Under the pieces are notes generated by a model that saw only the letters and a list, made by a program, of their open reading frames with translations, did not search any database and was not told the origin of the DNA. Source: Myxococcus stipitatus (GTDB lineage Bacteria > Myxococcota > Myxococcia > Myxococcales > Myxococcaceae). Taken from it: DNA of 64,000 nucleotides. Positions within the stretch are counted from its first letter, which is position 1, and every line of letters begins with the position of its first letter. A program made the position numbers and the translations under genes. Location of the stretch: NCBI RefSeq assembly GCF_021412625.1, contig NZ_JAKCFI010000015.1, forward strand, positions 62,001-126,000, read 5' to 3'. Positions 37,887 to 46,714 of the stretch are shown here, piece by piece.

Positions 37887-38648
37887 TCATGGGCGCCGGG
37901 GGGAGCGGCGCCCCGTCTTTCCGACGCCACGTCGGGCGCGCCGCCGGCGCTCGAGCGCGGCCACCACCAGCTCCAGGCCGAAATCGAACTCCTCCTGGTG
38001 GTTGCACACGGCCAGATGGGGCGCGGCCCGGACCACGTGGTGGAGCCCCGAACTGCCCAGCTCGGCGCGTCGCGCGACCAATCCCCCCAGGTTCAAGCCG
38101 CTGAACGTCGGTCCCGCCGACGCCTCCCGCAGGAGCGTCCCCACCAGGAAGGCCAGGACGAACCGCAGCGCGTGGACGGCCTCGCGCGGCGGGAAGCCCG
38201 CGGCATGCAGGTGCGCGAGCGCGGCCTCCGTGGCGGACAGCCCCTCGAGGGAGCCGAGCTGACGCGTGAGGACCAGCGGCGCGGCCCTGGGGTGGCGATT
38301 CGCGGCGGTCCGGAACGCGGTGGCGAGCGCGCGGATGTCCTCGCGCCAGTCGCCCGTCGGCGCGGGCAGCTCGATGCTCACCAGGAACGACTCCGCCAGC
38401 CCATCGAGGACCGCGTCCTTGTTCGCGACGTGGTTGTAGAGGCTCATCGCGTCCACCCCCAGCGCGGCGGCCAGCCCCCGCATGCTCAACGCCTCCAGGC
38501 CGTCCCGGTCCACCAGCGCCAGCGCGGCCTGGAGCACCTTCGCGCGCGTCAGTCCTGGACCACCCCGGGGGCGCCCGCGTCCGCGCGAGGCGCCAGCGGA
38601 GGCGCGGGGCGCTCGTGGAGCCGGGGTGGGTGCTCGAGGTCGCGTCAT
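37887..38648 (-). CDS. TetR-family repressor (TetR_C type)
   Basis: A 253-residue regulator. After a basic Pro/Arg/Ala-rich leader of about 30 residues comes the helix-turn-helix domain VLQAALALVDRDGLEALSMRGLAAALGVDAMSLYNHVANKDAVLDGL. This is followed by a ligand-binding domain with LVLTRQLGSLEG and the EFDFGLELVVAAL helix characteristic of the tetracycline-repressor C-terminal type. It is divergent from the NTF2-like gene at 38775. A palindrome lies in the 126-nt space between them, so it likely represses that gene and itself. The inducer is unknown. Confidence 0.9.
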   Translation of the reverse strand: MTRPRAPTPAPRAPRASAGASRGRGRPRGGPGLTRAKVLQAALALVDRDGLEALSMRGLAAALGVDAMSLYNHVANKDAVLDGLAESFLVSIELPAPTGDWREDIRALATAFRTAANRHPRAAPLVLTRQLGSLEGLSATEAALAHLHAAGFPPREAVHALRFVLAFLVGTLLREASAGPTFSGLNLGGLVARRAELGSSGLHHVVRAAPHLAVCNHQEEFDFGLELVVAALERRRRARRGVGKTGRRSPRRP

Positions 38649-38652
38649 CGCA

Positions 38653-38679
38653 TTGACAAATACCTACACCGTAGATTTT
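38653..38679. promoter_or_regulatory. candidate TetR operator overlapping a -35-like hexamer
   Basis: A TTGACA hexamer (38653-38658) is immediately followed by the imperfect palindrome AATACCTAC-ACC-GTAGATTTT (38659-38679), with seven of nine arm positions matching. It lies 5 nt upstream of the TetR start and about 95 nt upstream of the divergent gene. A repressor here would block polymerase access. Confidence 0.55.
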
Positions 38680-38774
38680 AGTCGAGCCCAAGCCATGGGC
38701 AGACATGGCAGGCGGTCCGCGCGACCCGGCCCGACACCGAGGCTGAGCGCCCCCACCTTCCTCCCGAGGCACGC

Positions 38775-39320
38775 GTGACGACGGAATCCGTACGCAAGGC
38801 ACGACAGAAGCTGGTGCTGGACCACTTCCGCGACGAGGTGAGGCAGCAGTGGGACGACGTCCTGTCGACCTTCCCGCACCCCCACTACGAGCTGGTGCCC
38901 ACCCTGACGGTGCACGATGGCGACAGCGCGGTGCGCGAGTACTACCGGAACACGCGCGTCGCGTTCCCGGACCAGCACCACGAAATCATCTCGTTCCGCC
39001 ACAGCGACGACGCGGTCATCGTCGAGTTCTGGCTGATGGGCACCCACCTGGGCCCGCTGGGAGGGATTCCGCCGACGGGCAGCCGCTTCCGGGTGCGCAT
39101 GTCCGCCTACTTCATCTTCGACGCATCGGAGACGCTGGTCTGCGAGCGCGTCTACTTCGACACGCTCAGCATGCTCAAGCAGCTGCTCGGCGGGCTCGAC
39201 ATGAAGTCGCCGAAGAACTGGCTGCTCGCCGTCCGCTGCTTCCGGGGACTGCTCGCCATGTCCGGCAACGCGCCCGCGCCCGCGCTGACCGAGACGACGC
39301 CTCCCGTCCTCGCGGAGTGA
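38775..39320 (+). CDS. NTF2/SnoaL-like protein
   Basis: A 181-residue protein with the cone-shaped NTF2-like fold pattern. An initial helix pair is followed by YYRNTRVAFPDQHHEIISFRHSDDAVIVEFWLMGTHLG, RFRVRMSAYFIFDASETLVCERVYFD and a C-terminal helix. This is the SnoaL/ester-cyclase-like subgroup, which includes polyketide cyclases, isomerases and non-catalytic ligand binders. The GTG start at 38775 is preceded by a GAGG site. It is probably controlled by the divergent TetR protein. Specific chemistry cannot be read from the sequence. Confidence 0.75.
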   Translation: MTTESVRKARQKLVLDHFRDEVRQQWDDVLSTFPHPHYELVPTLTVHDGDSAVREYYRNTRVAFPDQHHEIISFRHSDDAVIVEFWLMGTHLGPLGGIPPTGSRFRVRMSAYFIFDASETLVCERVYFDTLSMLKQLLGGLDMKSPKNWLLAVRCFRGLLAMSGNAPAPALTETTPPVLAE

Positions 39321-39327
39321 CGCCTCG

Positions 39328-39359
39328 CTCCCGGGCGCCCGTCATCCGGGCCCCGGGAG
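39328..39359. terminator. 13-bp stem-loop between convergent genes
   Basis: CTCCCGGG + GCCCG (39328-39341, with one bulged C) pairs with CGGGC + CCCGGGAG (39347-39359) around a 5-nt loop. It fills the gap between the stops at 39320 and 39373 and can act in both directions. No T tract. Confidence 0.6.
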
Positions 39360-39372
39360 TCGGCCCGCGCTC

Positions 39373-39924
39373 TCAGACGGGCTTGGCGAGCTCTGCGTCG
39401 ATGGCCTGGAGCAGGCGCGGGTCATCCGCCGTCACGTCGGGCGTGAAGCGGGCGGCGACCCGGCCGTCACGCCCGATGAGGAACTTCTCGAAGTTCCACT
39501 GCACCTCCGGGATGGGATTGGCCTCGATGCCGTAGCCCTTGAGCCGGGCGCGCATGGGCCCCTCGCCCGTGGCGTTGGGAACCGCCTGGGTCAGCGCGCG
39601 GTACAGCGGGTGCTTGTTCTCGCCCACGACCGAAATCTTCGAGAAGAGCGGGAACTTCACGTCGTAGGTCAGGGTGCAGAAGTCCTTGATTTCGGCCTCG
39701 CTGCCCGGCTCCTGCCCCATGAAGTCGTTGGCGGGGAAGCCGAGGACCTCCAGGCCCTCCGCGCTCTTGCGCTCGTAGAGCTTCTCCAACCCTTCGTACT
39801 GGGGCGTCAGGCCACACTTGGACGCGACGTTCACCACCAGGAGGACCTTTCCCTTGAACCGGCCAAGGGACTGCTGGGCTCCGTCGATGGAGCGGAGAGG
39901 GATGTCATAGAGGTCGTGACTCAT
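39373..39924 (-). CDS. glutathione peroxidase (thiol peroxidase)
   Basis: A 183-residue member of the GPx family, reducing peroxides with a thiol donor. The active site has Cys (not selenocysteine) at 37 in NVASKCGLTPQY, Gln 70 in FPANDFMGQEPG and Trp 142/Asn 143 in VQWNFEKFLIG, completing the catalytic tetrad. No signal peptide, so it is cytoplasmic. Many bacterial Cys-type enzymes of this family use thioredoxin rather than glutathione. An AGGAAG site lies about 11 nt before the ATG. It stands alone, converging on the NTF2-like gene. Confidence 0.93.
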   Translation of the reverse strand: MSHDLYDIPLRSIDGAQQSLGRFKGKVLLVVNVASKCGLTPQYEGLEKLYERKSAEGLEVLGFPANDFMGQEPGSEAEIKDFCTLTYDVKFPLFSKISVVGENKHPLYRALTQAVPNATGEGPMRARLKGYGIEANPIPEVQWNFEKFLIGRDGRVAARFTPDVTADDPRLLQAIDAELAKPV

Positions 39925-40031
39925 GCGTCGGCTCGCTTCCTGAGGGGGATGACGCCCCACAGTAACAAGCCGCCCTCGCGCGCCCCACTCGATTCCAGGG
40001 GCTGGAGGGTTCGGAAGGATACACTGCCACC

Positions 40032-41525
40032 GTGAGCGACCTGCTGACCACGAAGCTGGGCGAAGCGCTGGCGGCCTTCGAGCGGCACGACGAGGAAGAA
40101 GCCCTCGGGGTGCTCCTGGAGACGTGGAGGTCGTTCCGTGACGTGCACCTCGCGGACCTCATCGACCGGCTCTCCGATCGCCTCACCGATGGCCTCAGCC
40201 TCGCGGACTCCGCGGGCATGTCGATGCGGACGTCCCGCCGGAAGGTGCTGGACCTGCCCCTCATGCGCCGGGCGCTCAAGCAGGCCCTCACCCTGAACCA
40301 TGCCCCGGCCGTGATGCAACGGCTCGATCAGTTCCGGGTGTGGCCCCCCCACTTCCCGGACGCATTCACCGTGGATCCCCGCCTGAGCTACACCCTGTTG
40401 GACGCGGCCCGGCATCGCCTCGCGAGCGACCCCGCGGTCGGTCCGCGGATCTTCCAGATGCTGGAGGCCATCGCGGATCCTCGCACGCTCGACGGGATCG
40501 AGCGGCTCCAGCAGGGCTCCGGCCCCAGGTCGGCCGCCTTCGAGGCCGCGGCCATCCCCCTCCTCCAGCAAATCAAGTCCCGGAGGCCGCCACCGCCCAG
40601 CGCGGAGGCCGCAGCGCGACTGGCGGATTGGTCGAAGGCGCTGTCGCGGCGCGAGGACCTCGAGGAACGACACGCGCCGCTGAGAGAGGAGCTCCTGGGA
40701 CGCGTGTACGCCGCGCCCGAGGACATGGCCGCGCGGCTCGTCCTCGCGGACCATCTCCAGGAGACGGGAGATCCGCGTGGTGAGTTCATCTCGTCCCAGC
40801 TGCTGCCGGGCGCCTCCCGCGCTCGCATCGAGCAACTCCTCCAGAAGTACGCGCCGTGGTGGGAGGCGCCCCTGGGCCCGCTCGTCCAGCGCGAGTCCAC
40901 GCGCTTCGAGCGGGGCTTCCCCGTGGCGGCGCGGCTGGTCAGCCGCGCGCGACAGGTCCTCTCCGAGCCCGGCACCGCCTGGAGGACGGTGCGGGAGCTC
41001 GACACCGCCGGCATCGACACGCGCGAGCTGGCGAAGTGGCTGTCCCATCCGAACCTGAGCAACGTGACGACGCTGCGGCGCGTGGGCCCGGTGCTCGCGC
41101 GAGAGCTGGTCGACCGGGAGTCCCCCGTCCGCAACCTGTCGCTGGTGGGGGCGCTCAATCCGGCGCATCCGTCGCTGCTCGACCAGCTCGCCCTGCTGCC
41201 ACGGCTGACCCGCGTGGTGCTGCACACCACGGCCCCCACGGACGTCTTCCAATGCGCCAGGTCGCCGCTGGCCGCGCGCCTGGAGCGCTTCGAGGCGCGC
41301 GCCGTGAACGCCTGGACCCTGGTGCTCTCGCCCGGGCGGGAGCACCCGCTGCGCGCCACGCTCGTCCATGGCGGGCAGGCGGAACCCTTCGCCCAGGTGC
41401 TCCGGGGCGCGTTGGGCTTCCAGGCCGCTCGCCTGAGGATTCGCGGGGTCCACCGCGCGGACCCTCGGGGCCAGGCCCTGCTGCGCGCGGCCGTGGAGGG
41501 CCACCCCGGCGTCACGTGGAGTTGA
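40032..41525 (+). CDS. TIGR02996 domain protein, myxobacterial
   Basis: A 497-residue cytoplasmic protein. Residues 219-257 hold the TIGR02996 motif (LLGRVYAAPEDMAARLVLADHLQETGDPRGEFI), a segment found in large paralogous families of myxobacteria and planctomycetes, often beside leucine-rich-like repeats. The C-terminal half has such repeats: VRELDTAGIDTRELAKWLSHPNLSNVTTLRRVG and LRIRGVHRADPRG. The N-terminal 200 residues are helical, of unknown family. The GTG start at 40032 fits the coding pattern. Function unknown; scaffold or interaction roles are guesses. Confidence 0.75.
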   Translation: MSDLLTTKLGEALAAFERHDEEEALGVLLETWRSFRDVHLADLIDRLSDRLTDGLSLADSAGMSMRTSRRKVLDLPLMRRALKQALTLNHAPAVMQRLDQFRVWPPHFPDAFTVDPRLSYTLLDAARHRLASDPAVGPRIFQMLEAIADPRTLDGIERLQQGSGPRSAAFEAAAIPLLQQIKSRRPPPPSAEAAARLADWSKALSRREDLEERHAPLREELLGRVYAAPEDMAARLVLADHLQETGDPRGEFISSQLLPGASRARIEQLLQKYAPWWEAPLGPLVQRESTRFERGFPVAARLVSRARQVLSEPGTAWRTVRELDTAGIDTRELAKWLSHPNLSNVTTLRRVGPVLARELVDRESPVRNLSLVGALNPAHPSLLDQLALLPRLTRVVLHTTAPTDVFQCARSPLAARLERFEARAVNAWTLVLSPGREHPLRATLVHGGQAEPFAQVLRGALGFQAARLRIRGVHRADPRGQALLRAAVEGHPGVTWS

Positions 41526-41578
41526 GTGACCGACGCCCTGGCGTGTCGTTCCCCCCGGCAAAGCCTCACAGCTATCGT

Positions 41579-41607
41579 CCCAGGTCCCTCCGCGTCCTGG
41601 ACCTGGG
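41579..41607 (+). terminator. perfect 9-bp stem-loop ahead of the thiaminase-like gene
   Basis: CCCAGGTCC (41579-41587) and GGACCTGGG (41599-41607) surround an 11-nt loop, 53 nt after the upstream stop and 36 nt before the next start. It may be a terminator or a leader hairpin. No TPP-riboswitch core is seen. Confidence 0.45.
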
Positions 41608-41643
41608 GTCCGCGAGCCGGAGGCCCTGGAAAGGATTCACGCC

Positions 41644-42852
41644 ATGCATTGGAGAACCCTGCCTTGCGCCGTCCTCCTCGTGCTGAGCGCCTGCTCGGAC
41701 TCACCCGACCCCGAGCCCACGCCTCGCCGTCCCCTGAAGGCCATCCTCTTCCCCTACATCCCCGACTCCGGAAAGGACCAGTTCGCCGGCCTCAAACAGC
41801 GCCTCGAAACCGACTTCGAGGCGAAGCACTCGGATATTGATTTGGAGGTCGTGTTCGACCTCAACGTGGATGTCTATGACCTGGACGACGGCGGCATGCT
41901 GAATCAGCTCCTCGGCGACGGCGAGCGCGCGGCCCAGGTCGTGGAGGTGGACACGCTGGTGCTCGGCTCGCTGGTGGCGAAGGGCTGGGTCCAGCCCGTC
42001 CAGGTCGATGCGAACGCCGTCCACCCCGCGGCCGCGGAGGCCGTCACCGTGTCGGGGCAGAGCTACGGCGTGCCCACCTACCTGTGCACCTACGTCGTCT
42101 ACTCCCGGAGCAACGCCATCCGCTCCGCCACCGACGGCGCGTCGCTCATCCGCATCCTGGAGGACGTGGCCCCCGGCAAGCGCCCGCTCGCGGCGAACTT
42201 CGACGGGAGCTGGACGCTGCCCTCCTCGTACATCGACGCCTGGGCCGACTCGCATCCAGGCTCGGCGCTCTCGAGCGCGCTGACGCTCCCGCTGGAGCGA
42301 CCCGTCGTGGAGTCCCTCGGCACGGTCGTGGACAGCTGCGAGCGCGAGGCGGGAGTCAACCCGTGCCTCGACGGAACCTGGAAGGACAACACGCTGCCGG
42401 AGGAGGCCTTCGCCAAGGAGGAGGCCAACGGCTTCATGGGCTACACCGAGCGCCTGTTCCACATCCTCTCCGCCCGCCCCGGCATGGCGCTCCCGGAGGC
42501 CATCTCCGTCCCGCTGGGCATGGGCTCCGCGCCCGCCGTCTTCGTGGACGCCCTGGTGCTCAACCCGCACTGCACCGGGACGTGCGCCGAGGACGCCCGG
42601 GCGTTCACCGACTTCATGAAGGCCCCCGAGACGCGCAGCCTCATCGCCTTCAGCCAGGACGCGCCGGAGGGCAGCACGCCGCGCTACCTGCTCCAGGCCA
42701 GCCGCGCCTTCTACCTGCAGGAGCCCGCGCGCTCCGACCTCATGTACCGCCAGTTCGAGGCCCTGCTGCGAGGCGTCCGTCCCTTCCCCAACCAGGGCTT
42801 CCCCGAGAACCGCCTGGCCATGGAGTCCGCCCTGCTGGAGGGGCTCCAGTAG
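41644..42852 (+). CDS. thiaminase I-like lipoprotein (thiamine pyridinylase)
   Basis: A 402-residue exported lipoprotein (lipobox VLSAC, Cys 17). The mature protein has the periplasmic-binding-protein fold of thiaminase I: it starts LKAILFPYIPD, and YGVPTYLCTYVVYSR contains the Cys (C148) aligned with the catalytic nucleophile in YGLPxxLCTN of the Paenibacillus enzyme. FMGYTERLF (E269) aligns with the catalytic Glu of GYSES. The spacing, 121 residues, is close to the 128 in the known enzyme. Thiaminase I swaps the thiazole of thiamine for another base, destroying the vitamin. A pure binding role cannot be excluded. Confidence 0.75.
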   Translation: MHWRTLPCAVLLVLSACSDSPDPEPTPRRPLKAILFPYIPDSGKDQFAGLKQRLETDFEAKHSDIDLEVVFDLNVDVYDLDDGGMLNQLLGDGERAAQVVEVDTLVLGSLVAKGWVQPVQVDANAVHPAAAEAVTVSGQSYGVPTYLCTYVVYSRSNAIRSATDGASLIRILEDVAPGKRPLAANFDGSWTLPSSYIDAWADSHPGSALSSALTLPLERPVVESLGTVVDSCEREAGVNPCLDGTWKDNTLPEEAFAKEEANGFMGYTERLFHILSARPGMALPEAISVPLGMGSAPAVFVDALVLNPHCTGTCAEDARAFTDFMKAPETRSLIAFSQDAPEGSTPRYLLQASRAFYLQEPARSDLMYRQFEALLRGVRPFPNQGFPENRLAMESALLEGLQ

Positions 42853-42867
42853 GCCCCGGGAACGCGG

Positions 42868-44619
42868 TCAGCGAGGCGCGTCCACGGACGTGCCCACGGG
42901 GGCCGTCCGCGCCAGCGCCTCACGGAAGCGGCCCTCGCGCTCCGCCACGCAGACCTGGAAGCCGTCCAACACGCCGCAGGTGACCGCGTCACCCAGCCGC
43001 CGGAACGACTCCCTCTGCGTGGGGTCGACGACATAGATGGCGTCGCGCGCCAGGCGCCCCTGCTCGACGTCCGACTGGAGCGCCTGGCACACCTCCGTCA
43101 CGCGCGCCTCGTTGACCCGCGCCGGATAGCCGCTGTTCGTCGTCAGTCGCTGGCGATAGGCCAGGTCCGCGAACAGCACGGCGTCCCGCTCCGAGAAGCC
43201 GCTCCTCACGCAGGGCGACTCGGACAGGTGCACGTAGGTGGGGAACAGCACGATGTGCCGATACGACGCATCCACCAGGGCCCACTCGGGCGCCTGGAGC
43301 CGAGGCCAGGGCGCGGAGGCGAAGTGGTCGCGCGTCCACAGCTCCCGCGTGTCCAGCGCCTGGAGCAGCACGACGCCCAGGAGCAACCCCGACGCCAGCG
43401 CGGGGCGCCGCCGCCACCGGGCCAGCGTGAGCGCGAGCAGGCCCGTCACCACCGCGTAGTGCAGGGGCCAGATGAAGCGACCCGACGCGCGCACCGCGCC
43501 CAGCAGGGGGGCCAGCGGCGAGAACACCTTGCGCAGCGACAACACCTTCACACCCGCCACGCTCACCACCGAGGAGAACGCGAGCAGGGCCAGCAGCAGC
43601 ACGCACACCACCAGGGGCAGGTGCTCGCGCAGCCGCGCCTTGGCCCGCGTCCCCAGCTCCTTGGGCGTCCACGGCGCCACCAGGACGAGCACGAGCACCC
43701 CCGTCCCCAGGTAGCCGAACCCCTCGTACTGTCCTGGCTGCGTCGGCAGGCCCGGCACCAGCCGGGACCAGTCCATCGCGTTGACGAGCGTGAGCACGTC
43801 CGCGCTGAAGAAGCCGAAGCCGTGCGAGCCGGCGCTCACGCCCTGCCCCACGTAGCCGAACAGGAAGAAGAGCCCCACGGGCACTCCACTGGCCACGGCC
43901 AGGACGGCAGCCGCCGCGCGCCAGGACAGCAGCCGCTCGCGCCACACCAGCCGCGCCAGCAGCGCGACGCCGAGGGCGAACACCATCACCAGGAGATAGG
44001 GATGGATGCCCGCGGCGAGCACGCTGACGCACAACGCCTGTCCCAGGGAGACCCAGGCGTCGCGCGCGCCGTCCCGGGGCCGCAGGTGCAGCCAGAGCAT
44101 GGCGGTCAGCAACCACTGCGCGCACAGCGTGTCGTGGCCCGTGCGGGACAAGAGCACCGGGGCCAGGAAGAACAACGCGCCGCCGAGAACCCTCTGTTCG
44201 AGGCGCTGCGTGAACAGCCCCGTCACCCGCGCGCCCAGCCAGCCCTGGAGCATGAAGCACAGCGCCAGCCAAGGCCCGATGAACTGGAAGTCCCGAGGCA
44301 GCCAGGGCGAGAGCGGCTTGAGCGCGAGGGAGACCCAGGGGTTCGCGTCCGAGAAGCCCACCGTCATCGGCAGCGGCGTCAGCAGGCTCGGGGTCCGGCC
44401 GAGCGGGAAGCCCCACGGCGCGTTCCGGAAGTGCATCCAGCCGAGCGTGTGCTGCGACAGGTCTCCCCCCAACCAGTCCAGGTTCGTCGGGTCCAGCGTG
44501 GGCCCGCCGCCCACCGCGAGGTACCAGAGCAACCCCAGGAGCGCGGTCACCCATGGGGCGAGGCCAGGCCCGCGCGCGAGGAGGGCCGGGGTCGGGATGT
44601 CGGTCTCGGTCGTCGCCAC
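42868..44619 (-). CDS. large multi-pass membrane protein, DUF6311-like
   Basis: A 583-residue protein with about ten to twelve hydrophobic segments and a C-terminal soluble domain of roughly 150 residues. The segment GGDLSQHTLGWMHFRNAPWGFPLGR and the DANPWVSLALKPLS region resemble the DUF6311 family, which looks like a glycosyltransferase of the membrane GT-C kind. The GTG start at 44619 was chosen because GGAG lies about 9 nt upstream; an in-frame start at 44772 would add an unlikely basic leader. A role in surface-polysaccharide or lipid glycosylation is inferred only from the fold. No sugar-pathway genes are adjacent. Confidence 0.65.
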   Translation of the reverse strand: MATTETDIPTPALLARGPGLAPWVTALLGLLWYLAVGGGPTLDPTNLDWLGGDLSQHTLGWMHFRNAPWGFPLGRTPSLLTPLPMTVGFSDANPWVSLALKPLSPWLPRDFQFIGPWLALCFMLQGWLGARVTGLFTQRLEQRVLGGALFFLAPVLLSRTGHDTLCAQWLLTAMLWLHLRPRDGARDAWVSLGQALCVSVLAAGIHPYLLVMVFALGVALLARLVWRERLLSWRAAAAVLAVASGVPVGLFFLFGYVGQGVSAGSHGFGFFSADVLTLVNAMDWSRLVPGLPTQPGQYEGFGYLGTGVLVLVLVAPWTPKELGTRAKARLREHLPLVVCVLLLALLAFSSVVSVAGVKVLSLRKVFSPLAPLLGAVRASGRFIWPLHYAVVTGLLALTLARWRRRPALASGLLLGVVLLQALDTRELWTRDHFASAPWPRLQAPEWALVDASYRHIVLFPTYVHLSESPCVRSGFSERDAVLFADLAYRQRLTTNSGYPARVNEARVTEVCQALQSDVEQGRLARDAIYVVDPTQRESFRRLGDAVTCGVLDGFQVCVAEREGRFREALARTAPVGTSVDAPR

Positions 44620-44759
44620 CAGCGTGGACTCCAGCCGCCCACCGGGACGAAGCCGCCCGGCGACATGGAGGCGGAGCCATATCCTGTGTGTCGCGCCGCC
44701 GCCAGCCCCGATGGCGCGGCGCATCCCGGGCATCGTCCCCCGACGAGAGCCCACAAAGA

Positions 44760-44787
44760 GGCCGCGGCGCACAGGTGCACCGCGGCC
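44760..44787 (-). terminator. terminator of the DUF4331 operon
   Basis: Read on the minus strand, GGCCGCGG and CCGCGGCC (44787-44780 and 44767-44760) form an 8-bp stem extended by a short inner stem, then comes TCTTTGT. It lies 16 nt after the stop of the small lipoprotein gene at 44803. Confidence 0.6.
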
Positions 44788-44802
44788 CCGTCCCCGTCGG
44801 CG

Positions 44803-45078
44803 CTACCGCTGGAAGAACGACGGGGAGAACGCGTCGGCCGGCGCGGTGTCCGCGAAGTTCTTGTCGTCGAGCTTCTCGGGTGTGGCGGTGTCCGTCGTCT
44901 TCTCGAGGATGAGCCCCTTCACGAAGGTGGTGAACTCCGTGCTCCCACCGTCGGTGCCGCCGTCGGAGCCGCCATCCGGAGGCGGATGGGGTGGGTCGCC
45001 CTCGTCATCGTTGCAGCCCGTCCAGGCCAGGGCCGTCCCCAGCGCCAGCGCGCAGGCCATTGCTCGCAGCTTGCTCAT
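44803..45078 (-). CDS. small lipoprotein, last gene of the HupE-DUF4331 operon
   Basis: A 91-residue lipoprotein (leader ends LAWTGC, Cys 22) with an acidic, Pro/Gly-rich linker (DGGSDGGTDGG) and a short C-terminal segment TEFTTFVKGLILEKTTDTATPEKLDDKNFADT. It begins only four bases after the DUF4331 stop, which puts it in the same transcript. The terminator-like hairpin follows. The C-terminus could bind its operon partner, but this is a guess; no family is recognised. Confidence 0.7.
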   Translation of the reverse strand: MSKLRAMACALALGTALAWTGCNDDEGDPPHPPPDGGSDGGTDGGSTEFTTFVKGLILEKTTDTATPEKLDDKNFADTAPADAFSPSFFQR

Positions 45079-45082
45079 GGGC

Positions 45083-46609
45083 TCACGTCCCGTCGCCGTT
45101 GGCGCCCGCGCTCGGCGTGGTCAGGTAGGGGAAGGCGGCGTCGAACTGCGACGCATCCTGGAGGACGGCGTCGTGGAACGGGATGTTGCGCGAGGGAGCC
45201 TGCGTGTCGTTCGCCAGCAGGTAGCCCATGGCCACGCGCAGGGACACGTCCACCACGTCGTCACCCGGGCGACGCCCGTTGGGGAAGCCCGCCGGGTCAC
45301 ACCCGGGATTGGCCAGGGTGAGCTGGCCGTTCACGAAGCACGCGGCGGCGCCCAGGTTGTTCTGGCTGGCCTTCGCCGTCACGGGCAGCGCCATGTTCAA
45401 CCGCTGCATCTCCGCCACGGAGCCGTTCGCGTTCACCCCCGTCACCCCCGTCAGGAAGGCGGCCACCAGGTCCGCGCGCGGGAAGACGGTGGGGGCCTTC
45501 ACTCCCGCCGTGCCGAAGAGCAGCTCCAGCACCGCGGGCAGCGTGGGATGGGTGACGTAGTCGCCGAACTGCGCGTCGTCCTTCGGCTCGCTGGCGTTGA
45601 AGCGGTCCTTGTCCTTGATGCCGATGACCACCTCGTTGACCAGAGGCATGCCCAGCCGGCTCACCTGCGTCCACGCGCCACCCTCGCGCGACGGCGTGGT
45701 GTACGTGGCGGCGGGGTTGATGGCGCGGGCCTGGCGCACGCTGGCCGTCGTCCAGGCGCCGATGACGTTCTGCGTGCCCGCCTTGAGACAGGCGATGGGG
45801 ACCTCCAGCGCCAGCGTGGTGACGTTCTTCTTCGCCAGCGGGTTGGGCACGGCGCCCCGGGCGCTCGGGTCGGTGATGACGGCGGGCGGCGCGTTCACCA
45901 GGTCGAACACGGGGCCCAGGTTCACCGCGAACGGCTCCCGGCGCTGACCGACGAACAGCCGGCCTGCGCCCGCGCAGCCCGGGATGTTCACGCCGTAGAC
46001 GTGGTGACGGGCATAGGTCTCGTAGGCCGCGGCGTCGCCGAGCGACTTGGTGCCCACGTAGTCCGCCGGCTTGGCGAACGTGGCGCTCCCGCCCGCGGTG
46101 TTCGTCACGTCCTGCGCGGCGCCCGAGCGGCGGGGGCCCCGGACGACCTTGACGGTGAAGCGCTCCTGGACGTTCTGCGTCCCCCGGTCGTTGAACGTGA
46201 TGGGCCCCACGTTGGTGAAGGGGACCGACACGTTCTTCTGGGCGCCCGCGGCGCCCACCGGGAGGGTGATGCCCTCCGGGCCATTCAGGCCGTTGGTGAA
46301 GCGGAACTGGAAGGTGAGGTCCTCGACGCCGTCGCCGGTGTTGTCGACGTGGATTTCGTAGAGGGCGTCCGGGTCCAGCGAGAAGTAGTTCGGCCCGCCA
46401 TACGCGTCCTGCAGGGGCAGGTAGTTCGCGATGAGCGTCACGAAGTCCTCGCGGCCCGCCTCGTAGCTGCGGAACAGGTAGAAGTCCGTGGCGTCGACCT
46501 TCGGCATCCGGGTGATGAAGGGCGCTTCCCGGTGACTGGAAGCGCTCGCGGCGCTTACGGATAGCGCCGCCGCGAGCGCCATCGCGCCCGCGAGGTGTCG
46601 TCGTTTCAT
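45083..46609 (-). CDS. secreted DUF4331 protein
   Basis: A 508-residue exported protein with a signal peptide (MALAAALSVSAASA). Immediately after it comes SSHREAPFITRMPKVDATDFYLFRSYE, the hallmark start of DUF4331 proteins. Other family blocks are NYFSLDPDALYEIHVDNTGDGVEDLTFQFRF and LAVPIACL-like segments followed by GNGRRPGDDVVDVSLRVAMGY. The domain is widespread in extracellular bacterial proteins and has no assigned reaction. It sits third in a four-gene operon: TPR lipoprotein, HupE/UreJ protein, DUF4331 protein and small lipoprotein. A GGAG site precedes the ATG. Confidence 0.9.
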   Translation of the reverse strand: MKRRHLAGAMALAAALSVSAASASSHREAPFITRMPKVDATDFYLFRSYEAGREDFVTLIANYLPLQDAYGGPNYFSLDPDALYEIHVDNTGDGVEDLTFQFRFTNGLNGPEGITLPVGAAGAQKNVSVPFTNVGPITFNDRGTQNVQERFTVKVVRGPRRSGAAQDVTNTAGGSATFAKPADYVGTKSLGDAAAYETYARHHVYGVNIPGCAGAGRLFVGQRREPFAVNLGPVFDLVNAPPAVITDPSARGAVPNPLAKKNVTTLALEVPIACLKAGTQNVIGAWTTASVRQARAINPAATYTTPSREGGAWTQVSRLGMPLVNEVVIGIKDKDRFNASEPKDDAQFGDYVTHPTLPAVLELLFGTAGVKAPTVFPRADLVAAFLTGVTGVNANGSVAEMQRLNMALPVTAKASQNNLGAAACFVNGQLTLANPGCDPAGFPNGRRPGDDVVDVSLRVAMGYLLANDTQAPSRNIPFHDAVLQDASQFDAAFPYLTTPSAGANGDGT

Positions 46610-46714
46610 GGTTGTGTCTCCGCTGCGTCGGGGTATCGACCACCCGTGGGCCGCGATGCGCGCGGCGCCACCGGTGGTCCACTCCAGTACGTGGGAGCGG
46701 GCGGATTGGATGGC

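Noticed and set aside
41526-41643. TPP riboswitch ahead of the thiaminase-like gene
   Set aside because: The conserved CUGAGA core is absent; only a simple hairpin is present.
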